7,728 nt of DNA from Candidatus Poribacteria bacterium. Its GTDB lineage: Bacteria > Poribacteria > WGA-4E > WGA-3G. Shown one piece after another: positions 1 through 5,526 of the stretch; the stretch's first letter is position 1, and every line of letters begins with the position of its first letter. The notes under the pieces are model-generated. The model was not told where the DNA came from and did no database searches. It saw only the letters and a program-made list of their open reading frames with translations. Both the position numbers and the translations under genes were made by a program. The stretch is taken from NCBI GenBank assembly GCA_028818995.1, contig JAPPMR010000668.1, forward strand, positions 1 through 7,728. The letters are read 5' to 3'.

Positions 1-11
1 GGAAAATTTTG

Positions 12-43
12 TTGTGTAAATCCCCTTCTTTTTCTGCTATAAT
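12..43 (+). promoter_or_regulatory. Extended -10 promoter of dnaE
   Basis: TGCTATAAT at 35-43 is a perfect extended -10 element (TGn followed by TATAAT at 38-43). The -35 is weak: TGTAAA at 15-20 gives a 17-base spacer, while TTGTGT at 12-17 gives 20. A good extended -10 commonly compensates for a poor -35 in sigma-70-type promoters. Transcription would begin near position 50, leaving a leader of about 70 bases. The only gene close downstream is dnaE, so this is its likely promoter. Confidence 0.65.
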
Positions 44-110
44 TACGTCTATAAATTAGTTGAAATCTAAACCGATTTTTTATCGTAAAATACATAAAAA
101 CCTAAAAATT

Positions 111-115
111 AGGAG
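111..115 (+). promoter_or_regulatory. Ribosome binding site of dnaE
   Basis: AGGAG lies 5 bases before the ATG at 121. It fixes that ATG as the start, which also matches the usual DnaE N-terminus, where the PHP motif begins within the first ten residues. Confidence 0.8.
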
Positions 116-120
116 AACCC

Positions 121-3100
121 ATGTCTTCCGAATTTGTCCATCTACACAACCACAGCGAATACAGTATGCTTGACGGGGCTTGCCGCATTTCGGATATGAT
201 TCAGTGGGCAGTTGAGAACAGCGCGCCCGCTGTTGCGCTCACTGACCACGGCAATATGTTCGGGGCATGGGAGTTTTACACCAAAGCACAAGAAGCTGGC
301 GTAAATCCTATTGTCGGGTGTGAGGTATATGTTGCTCCCGGTGACCGAAAGAAACGTGGAAAAGACCAAGGCAGCCCCTACCATTTAACACTCCTTGTAG
401 AAAATGCGACTGGCTATCAAAACCTTCTTGAATTAGTGTCGCTCGGTTATACAGAAGGTTTCTATAGTAAACCGCGCATTGACATGGAAATCTTACGGGA
501 ATACCGCGAAGGGATTATCGCATTAACAGGATGTATCCAAGGGCAGGTGCCACAACTCGTCGCTTCAGACAAACGGGAAGAAGGCATCCAAAACTTCAAA
601 ACCTTAATTGACATCATGGGTCCTCGTAACCTCTATGTTGAGGTGCAAAACCATTATATTGACAAGGAGCTTGAAGCGTACCCAATAATGGTTGATTTAG
701 CAAGAGAATTTGATCTCCCTCTTGTTGGCACAAACGATTGCCATTACCTCCACAAATCCGATCACCACATGCACGATGTACTTCTCTGTATCCAAACAAA
801 GAAAACTGTCAACGAGCAAGACAGGATGCGATTTGATAATCATTTCTATTTTAAAGACGTTAACGAAATGCGGGAAGTGCTTAAAAATTACCCACCTGAA
901 GCCATCAGCAACACACTTGAAATTGCTAAAAGGTGCAACCTCAAACTTGATTATGGCAAGAGCGTGATGCCGAAATATGATGTGCCCGAAGGACATACAA
1001 ATGAGAGTTATCTAAAAGAACTTTGCTACCAAGGGTTGCGTGAAAAATTGGGCGGTGAACTCTCCTCGGATGTTCTCCAAAGGTTGAATCATGAACTTGA
1101 CATTATAAATAAAACCGGTTACCCAGGATATTTCCTGATTGTATGGGACTATGTGAAATACGCTAATGAACAGGGATATCCACTCACCGCTCGTGGTTCC
1201 GCTGCCGGTAGCCTTGTCCTGTATGCGCTCGATGTAATTACTTTCAATCCGATGGAGTATGGCTGTATCTTTGAGCGTTTTTTGAATCTTGAACGGATTA
1301 GCCCACCTGATATTGATATTGACTTCGCAGACCGCGCCCGTGATCACGTTATTGAATACCTCGTTAATAAATATGGCCAAGACTCTGTCGGCAAGGTTGC
1401 CACCTTTGCAACCATGGGAGCAAAAGCCGCTATCAAAGATGTTGGACGCACACTTGATGTGCCTCTCGAAAATGTTAATAAATTAACACAGTTGATTCCA
1501 AGCATTCCAGGCATTACACTTGATGACGCCTTGGAACAGGTGCCAGAATTCCAAGCACTTGCAGAACAGCCAGAAAATAAAGAATTAATGGATCTCAGCA
1601 AATCTGTAGAAGGCATGAAACGGCACGTCTCTTGTCATGCATCTGCTATCGTTGTTTCAAATGGACCGCTGACAGATTTCGCTCCGCTATTTAAAGATAA
1701 AAATGACCAGGTTGCAACACAGTTTGAAGGCAAAACTGTTGAAAATGTTGGTATCGTCAAATTTGATTTCCTTGGTGTCCGCAGCCTCACTGAGATTCAT
1801 GACTGTCTCCAAATGGTTAAGGCGAATCATGGCATAGATTTGAAGTTAGAGGATATCCCTTTTGACGATGAAAAGACCTTTTCACTAATTAGTAGAGGAC
1901 TGATTGCTGCTTTATTCCAGCTGGAAACCTCCTCAGGCATGTATAGGGTTGTTACACAACTCAAAGCGGATAACTTTGAGGATTTCGCTGCAATTCCCGC
2001 GCTTTATCGTCCAGGTCCATTAGAAAGCGGCATGATGCAACAGTTCATAGACCGAAAAAACGGATTAGAACCAGTGAGTTATCTGCATCCGTCGCTTGAA
2101 GATGCGCTCAAAAATACTTACGGTGTATGTGTCTATCAGGAACAGGTGATGCAGATTGCCCGTGATATGGCAGGCTTTACACTCGGTGAGGCAGATATCC
2201 TCCGCGATGCAATGGGAAAAAAGAAATTAGATTTGATCAAATCGCAGCGAGAGAAATTCGTTGAGGGTGCCCTCAAAAATGAGATTTCTAAAAAAGATGC
2301 AGAAGAAATATACGACCTCCTTGAACCGTTCAGTGGATACGCCTTCAACAAATCACACTCTGTCGCTTATGCTATGTTAGCTTACCGCATGGCATACCTG
2401 AAAACGCACTACCCACACGAATTCATGGCTGCAATGATGACTGGGGAAGCGGGCGACTCATCCAAAATTACGCGTTACCGAGCTGAATGTGTCAAACTTG
2501 CTGATTTCCTTGGTGTGGAAATCAATGTGCTTCCCCCGGATGTTAACAGTAGCGATAAGGATTTTGCAGTGGATGGCAATGATATTTGTTTTGGTCTTGT
2601 GGCAGTGAAAAACGTTGGAGACAACGCAATAGATGCAATTGTGGAAGCACGGAAAGAGGGTGGTTCATTCACATCGCTGCAAGATTTCTGCGAACGCGTG
2701 GATACAAAAGTAGTCAATAAACGGTCTGTTGAAGGTCTTATTTTAAGCGGTGCTTTTGATAACCTTGAAGGACATCGGGCACAACTTCTTGAAAACTTGG
2801 AAAGTATCCTGAAAGCCGCACAAAGTGCACAAGCAGTGCGTGAACGCGGACAGATGAACCTCTTTGGAGAGGCAGAGGATATGCCCACAACAGTGGTAAC
2901 GCTCGCGGCAGTAGAGGAATATGACCCTTTGGAACGGCTTAAGCTTGAAAAAGAGCAACTCGGATTTTATGTTTCCGGACACCCACTCCAGCAATACACA
3001 GACATCATTGAAAATTATACATCCGCAAGTACTCAAAACCTTGGCGGACATCCGATTGAGTCCACAGTTTCTGTCGCAGGAATGATTACCAGTGTTACAA

Positions 3101-3654
3101 ATCGCACCACCAAGAAAGGGGACTCAATGGCAATACTTGAGTTTGAGGACCTTGAGGGATCAATAGAGGTCGTTGTTTTTCCAGAGGCATACAAAAAGGC
3201 AGGCGACCTCTTTGAAGATAGAATGGTTTGGATTGAAGGGACAGTCAGAATCGATCAGAATAGGAAAACCCGAAATTCTGATGATGAAGACGAAGTAGAA
3301 GAGCGTCAGCGTCAGATACAAGCAGATACAATTTTAGATATAGAAACTGTTGCTGAGCAACAGACATCTGCCATTGAAGTGACAATCGCGGAATCCGATC
3401 TTGATAACCTTGAAAAACTAAAATCCCTCAAAGAGATTGCACTTGCCAACAAAGGTGAACTACATCTAATTTTGCGTCTTATGAGTCCGCGTTTTGGTGA
3501 AGTTATCACGCGATGTGGTTCCAATTATAAGATAACGGATAAGGAAGATGTTTTCAAACAGGTGGAAAATCTATTTGGAGAGAATTGCATCAAACGGAGC
3601 AATCGAACAAAGCCTAAAAATGGAAATCGCTCTACTCGAAACAGTTATGTTTAA
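121..3654 (+). CDS. dnaE: DNA polymerase III alpha subunit (DnaE)
   Basis: This is the catalytic subunit of the replicative DNA polymerase, a C-family polymerase that extends primers at the fork in complex with the beta clamp and clamp loader. At 1177 residues it is close to E. coli DnaE (1160). The N-terminal PHP domain (about 5-210) opens with HLHNHSEYS and carries TDHGN at 41-45. The polymerase core has RGSAAGS at 358-364 and the expected catalytic aspartates D397 and D399 in PDIDIDF and D549 in KFDFLG. RPGPLESGM (630-638) and FNKSHSVAY (742-750) are further family blocks. A helix-hairpin-helix region lies near 825-845. QMNLF at 911-915 fits the internal beta-clamp-binding motif. GHPL (953-956) precedes an OB-fold (about 983-1040). 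An acidic stretch (1054-1061) and a basic, polar tail (1158-1177) end the protein. No intein, frameshift or truncation is visible. It stands alone under its own promoter; the next gene starts 73 bases later. Confidence 0.98.
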   Translation: MSSEFVHLHNHSEYSMLDGACRISDMIQWAVENSAPAVALTDHGNMFGAWEFYTKAQEAGVNPIVGCEVYVAPGDRKKRGKDQGSPYHLTLLVENATGYQNLLELVSLGYTEGFYSKPRIDMEILREYREGIIALTGCIQGQVPQLVASDKREEGIQNFKTLIDIMGPRNLYVEVQNHYIDKELEAYPIMVDLAREFDLPLVGTNDCHYLHKSDHHMHDVLLCIQTKKTVNEQDRMRFDNHFYFKDVNEMREVLKNYPPEAISNTLEIAKRCNLKLDYGKSVMPKYDVPEGHTNESYLKELCYQGLREKLGGELSSDVLQRLNHELDIINKTGYPGYFLIVWDYVKYANEQGYPLTARGSAAGSLVLYALDVITFNPMEYGCIFERFLNLERISPPDIDIDFADRARDHVIEYLVNKYGQDSVGKVATFATMGAKAAIKDVGRTLDVPLENVNKLTQLIPSIPGITLDDALEQVPEFQALAEQPENKELMDLSKSVEGMKRHVSCHASAIVVSNGPLTDFAPLFKDKNDQVATQFEGKTVENVGIVKFDFLGVRSLTEIHDCLQMVKANHGIDLKLEDIPFDDEKTFSLISRGLIAALFQLETSSGMYRVVTQLKADNFEDFAAIPALYRPGPLESGMMQQFIDRKNGLEPVSYLHPSLEDALKNTYGVCVYQEQVMQIARDMAGFTLGEADILRDAMGKKKLDLIKSQREKFVEGALKNEISKKDAEEIYDLLEPFSGYAFNKSHSVAYAMLAYRMAYLKTHYPHEFMAAMMTGEAGDSSKITRYRAECVKLADFLGVEINVLPPDVNSSDKDFAVDGNDICFGLVAVKNVGDNAIDAIVEARKEGGSFTSLQDFCERVDTKVVNKRSVEGLILSGAFDNLEGHRAQLLENLESILKAAQSAQAVRERGQMNLFGEAEDMPTTVVTLAAVEEYDPLERLKLEKEQLGFYVSGHPLQQYTDIIENYTSASTQNLGGHPIESTVSVAGMITSVTNRTTKKGDSMAILEFEDLEGSIEVVVFPEAYKKAGDLFEDRMVWIEGTVRIDQNRKTRNSDDEDEVEERQRQIQADTILDIETVAEQQTSAIEVTIAESDLDNLEKLKSLKEIALANKGELHLILRLMSPRFGEVITRCGSNYKITDKEDVFKQVENLFGENCIKRSNRTKPKNGNRSTRNSYV

Positions 3655-3663
3655 AGAAGGTCT

Positions 3664-3692
3664 TTGCTTCATATAAGGCGCATCAGTAAAAT
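3664..3692 (+). promoter_or_regulatory. Possible promoter of the aldo/keto reductase gene
   Basis: TTGCTT (3664-3669) and TAAAAT (3687-3692) are separated by exactly 17 bases. The -10 matches consensus in five of six positions, the -35 only in the TTG. Transcription would start near 3699, giving a short leader that contains the ribosome binding site. No terminator is seen between dnaE and this gene, so read-through from dnaE is equally possible. Confidence 0.35.
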
Positions 3693-3710
3693 ATTCCACC
3701 AAATTGTGTA

Positions 3711-3717
3711 GAAGGAG
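3711..3717 (+). promoter_or_regulatory. Ribosome binding site deciding the aldo/keto reductase start
   Basis: GAAGGAG ends 10 bases before the ATG at 3728. An in-frame TTG at 3704 lies upstream of this site and would add eight residues (a basic stretch MCRRRFTL) absent from the family, so the ATG at 3728 is preferred. Confidence 0.8.
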
Positions 3718-3727
3718 ATTCACTCTT

Positions 3728-4549
3728 ATGCAGTATCGCACACTCGGTAAAACTGGACTCCGTGTTTCAGAAATCGGCTACGGCGGCGGTAGAGTCCGCC
3801 CAGAGCACGATCAAAAGTCGCTTGTCAATATGATCCATTATGCCATAGACTGTGGGCTTAACTTCATAGACACCGCGCCTAACTATGGAGGTGGATATAG
3901 CGAAACAGTTGTCGGCAAAGCGATCACAGATCGCCGGGACGCATGCATCGTTGCAACGAAAACGGAGGCGTACGATCCGGAGGGTATTGAAGCGGATGTG
4001 GAAGGTAGCTTACAACGACTCCGCACTGACTATATTGACGTTCTCCAATTCCATGGCGGTTGGTTTTATGCGAAAGAGACAGAACAGATTCTGAACGGTG
4101 GCGGATTAGAAAAATACCTCAAATTGAAGAAAGAAGGAAAGGTGCGGTTTATCGGTTTTTCTGCGGACGGCCCGTCAGGTGGCACGGAACAACTAATTGC
4201 CACCGGTCAGTTTGACATGATGCAAATCCACTATAACCTGATGTATCAGAGTACGTGTGATACATTCGGCAGACGCGGTGTTATTCCTGATGCTGTCGCA
4301 CAAGAAATGGGTATTGTGCTGATGCGCTCCACCACAAGCAACGTCTTCCAAAATCTCATGAAACACTGCTTTCCTAACGAGATGGCGGCGGTTGGTGTAG
4401 ATAGTTTTCTACTCAACTATTCGCTTTCAAATCCGATGGTAAACGTTGCGCTGATGAGTCTGCAGAGTATTGACGATGTGGACTGGACAAATGCCGTGTC
4501 GGATGATGTTGATGCGCGGTTAGATCTGCGCGCGATTCATGGAAGGTAA
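3728..4549 (+). CDS. Aldo/keto reductase family oxidoreductase
   Basis: This is a cytoplasmic NAD(P)H-dependent oxidoreductase of the aldo/keto reductase superfamily, a TIM-barrel enzyme that typically interconverts carbonyls and alcohols; the substrate cannot be read from sequence. From the ATG at 3728 it has 273 residues. It begins MQYRTLGKTGLRVSEIGYGG, the standard strand and turn of this family. The catalytic tetrad is intact: D48 and Y53 in FIDTAPNYG, K78 in VATKTE and H109 in LQFHGG. RLRTDYIDVLQ (98-108) and GKVRFIGFS (137-145) are typical barrel blocks. LSNPMVNVALMSLQS (233-247) resembles the late-barrel segment seen in family members. It is somewhat shorter than the usual 300-330 residues, with the shortfall toward the C-terminus, but the barrel looks complete. 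Its own ribosome binding site and a possible promoter suggest expression independent of dnaE. Exact subfamily unknown. Confidence 0.93.
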   Translation: MQYRTLGKTGLRVSEIGYGGGRVRPEHDQKSLVNMIHYAIDCGLNFIDTAPNYGGGYSETVVGKAITDRRDACIVATKTEAYDPEGIEADVEGSLQRLRTDYIDVLQFHGGWFYAKETEQILNGGGLEKYLKLKKEGKVRFIGFSADGPSGGTEQLIATGQFDMMQIHYNLMYQSTCDTFGRRGVIPDAVAQEMGIVLMRSTTSNVFQNLMKHCFPNEMAAVGVDSFLLNYSLSNPMVNVALMSLQSIDDVDWTNAVSDDVDARLDLRAIHGR

Positions 4550-4573
4550 GTGGTGCTTCCTTTTATCGTTTTT
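4541..4573 (+). terminator. Weak possible terminator after the aldo/keto reductase gene
   Basis: GGAAG (4541-4545) can pair with CTTCC (4556-4560) across a 10-base loop, followed by TTTTATCGTTTTT. The T-rich tail is suggestive, but a 5-base-pair stem with a large loop is weak, and the stem overlaps the end of the coding region. It could equally be chance, with the downstream small genes read through. Confidence 0.2.
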
Positions 4574-4587
4574 GAACGTGGATTTAA

Positions 4588-4824
4588 ATGGATTTTGAAA
4601 TTATTGGAGAGATTACGCAAATTGAAACAATTGCCCGCGGCAGAGGTGTAAAAAATCGTCCGAGATTGCAACGGCAGTATGGTCAAGGCAGATGGCGTAA
4701 GTTAAAAGGAAAAACATACGTTCGTCTAATTGATGGTTCAATCCGTTACGCTGAAATACACTGGTACCAAGCGCAAGAAATTGGGAAAAGAGAATTCAAA
4801 CTTAAACTTCCATTCCTTGATTAG
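4588..4824 (+). CDS. Small basic protein of unknown function (first of a pair)
   Basis: This gene encodes a 78-residue protein with no signal peptide or membrane segment, so probably cytoplasmic. I count 17 Lys/Arg against 9 Asp/Glu. The positive charge is concentrated in residues 17-42, which include the segment RQYGQGRWRKLKG, followed by YVRLIDGSIRYAEIHWYQA and a C-terminal IGKREFKLKL. The layout resembles a family of short uncharacterised proteins I remember from cyanobacteria and some uncultured bacteria (RWRKxKG, then VRLxDG, AExHWY and GxxExKxK); I cannot name a domain. The basic segment would suit nucleic-acid or acidic-partner binding, which is speculation. The start is supported by a weak GTGGA five bases upstream. 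The next gene begins 2 bases after its stop, so the two are almost certainly co-transcribed. Confidence 0.75.
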   Translation: MDFEIIGEITQIETIARGRGVKNRPRLQRQYGQGRWRKLKGKTYVRLIDGSIRYAEIHWYQAQEIGKREFKLKLPFLD

Positions 4825-4826
4825 CA

Positions 4827-5069
4827 ATGCAAACAAAAGAAAATCAAATACCGCAATTTGGGTTGTGTCTTAATAATGAAGGATATCCTGCTTCTCTTGA
4901 AACTGGAAAACTTTATCGTGTGATCCCTGATGATAAAATGAAAACTCAGGGATATCTGCGAATTATAGATGAAAGTGGAGAGGAGTACGCCTATGATGCA
5001 AACCGTTTCTATCTAATTCACCTACCTACTGCAGTTGAAGAAGCATTACTTGCTGCATCACAAGCGTAG
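4827..5069 (+). CDS. Small acidic protein of unknown function (second of a pair)
   Basis: This gene encodes an 80-residue protein, acidic overall (12 Asp/Glu against 7 Lys/Arg), with no signal peptide or membrane segment. The central part, LYRVIPDDKMKTQGYLRIID followed by ESGEEYAYDANRFYLIHLP, has the alternating short strands and turns of a small beta-barrel (SH3-like), which is inference from pattern only. The same 'YRV-P-D..G..R-IDESGE.Y' arrangement occurs in short uncharacterised cyanobacterial proteins as I remember them. There is no convincing ribosome binding site, and the ATG lies 2 bases after the preceding stop, so translation is probably coupled to the upstream gene. Its own stop sits in one arm of an inverted repeat shared with the convergent lipoprotein gene. 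The function is unknown; a complex with the oppositely charged upstream protein is possible. Confidence 0.75.
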   Translation: MQTKENQIPQFGLCLNNEGYPASLETGKLYRVIPDDKMKTQGYLRIIDESGEEYAYDANRFYLIHLPTAVEEALLAASQA

Positions 5070-5102
5070 GTTCTATTTTCCTTTATTTTTAGGACACCTA
5101 CG
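5065..5102. terminator. Inverted repeat between convergent genes, possible bidirectional terminator
   Basis: CGTAGGT (5065-5071) is perfectly complementary to ACCTACG (5096-5102), and within the loop TCCT (5079-5082) can pair with AGGA (5091-5094). The structure spans the whole gap between two converging genes. Each arm contains the stop codon of one gene: TAG at 5067-5069 on the plus strand and TAG at 5100-5098 on the minus strand. The T-run after the plus-strand arm is poor (GTTTTCG), and none follows on the minus strand, so a canonical intrinsic terminator is not assured. Confidence 0.4.
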
Positions 5103-5505
5103 GTTTTCGCGGCGGTCTCTCATCAACTGAAGCCTTTTCCTTGCTTAGCACCTCTACAAGACGATATTCATAACGTCCCACATCCTGAATCCCTTCAGGT
5201 CGCTCGTGAAGACTGACTTTTAGCGTGTAGATATACCCCTCCTCATAATCAAACCCTTTTATTCCTTCATAGAAGAAATGCCACTGTTCTTCTTCCTCGT
5301 TGAATTCAAGATAACATTCCTGCTCAACGAAGCCTTGACAGGTTGTTCTATAAGGTCCAATGATGAGAATCTCAGTATTCGCAGCACACTGTGAAATCCA
5401 TGATCCTTTGCAAGGATTTTTAAACTCAGAGTCCGGTCCACATCCGGCGGTGAAAAACAAGAGGATTAATGAGATTGGAAGTATCAGTTTTGTTGGGAAT
5501 TGCAT
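5098..5505 (-). CDS. DUF4377-like lipoprotein
   Basis: The product is a 135-residue exported lipoprotein. A basic start (K6) is followed by a hydrophobic stretch (7-19) and the lipobox TAGC, with C22 as the lipidated cysteine, so the mature protein of about 114 residues would be membrane-anchored. After the anchor come ILIIGPYRTTCQGFVEQEC (46-64), then WHFFYEGIKGFDYEEGYIYT (75-94) and YEYRLVEVLSK (112-122). This order (IGPxxxxC...C, W..F...I.GF.YE.GY.Y.L.V, then Y.L..VL.K) matches what I know of DUF4377, an uncharacterised domain common in bacterial lipoproteins. C56 and C64 are family-like, and C32 and C40 could form another pair. The ATG has AAGGG (5515-5511) five bases upstream. It lies 21 bases after the FRG-TPR gene stop, so it is likely last in that operon. 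The tail is Pro/Arg rich (DERPPRKP). Confidence 0.88.
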   Translation of the reverse strand: MQFPTKLILPISLILLFFTAGCGPDSEFKNPCKGSWISQCAANTEILIIGPYRTTCQGFVEQECYLEFNEEEEQWHFFYEGIKGFDYEEGYIYTLKVSLHERPEGIQDVGRYEYRLVEVLSKEKASVDERPPRKP

Positions 5506-5510
5506 GTTTT

Positions 5511-5515
5511 CCCTT
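5511..5515 (-). promoter_or_regulatory. Ribosome binding site of the lipoprotein gene
   Basis: Read on the minus strand, AAGGG lies 5 bases before the ATG at 5505. Its placement in the 21-base gap after the FRG-TPR stop supports separate initiation within the same transcript. Confidence 0.65.
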
Positions 5516-5526
5516 GTACGGCAATT

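Noticed and set aside
73..85. CGATTTTTTATCG palindrome as an operator or hairpin
   Set aside because: Only 4-base arms around a T loop in AT-rich DNA; likely chance.
60..91. Second promoter for dnaE (TTGAAA at 60-65, TAAAAT at 86-91)
   Set aside because: The hexamers are good but the 20-base spacer is poor; the extended -10 upstream is more convincing.
142..3524. Many minus-strand and alternate-frame open frames inside dnaE
   Set aside because: They overlap a complete, well-conserved dnaE, show low-complexity or unrecognisable products, and have no ribosome binding sites of note.
3650..3671. Terminator after dnaE (AAAGA/TCTTT or GAAG/CTTC pairings)
   Set aside because: Stems of 4-5 pairs with no T-run following; not credible as a terminator.
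3704..3727. TTG start at 3704 for the aldo/keto reductase
   Set aside because: It lies upstream of the clear GAAGGAG site and adds residues foreign to the family; the ATG at 3728 is well placed.
3885..4094. 69-residue plus-strand frame inside the aldo/keto reductase gene
   Set aside because: It is a shifted-frame shadow of a gene with an intact catalytic tetrad.
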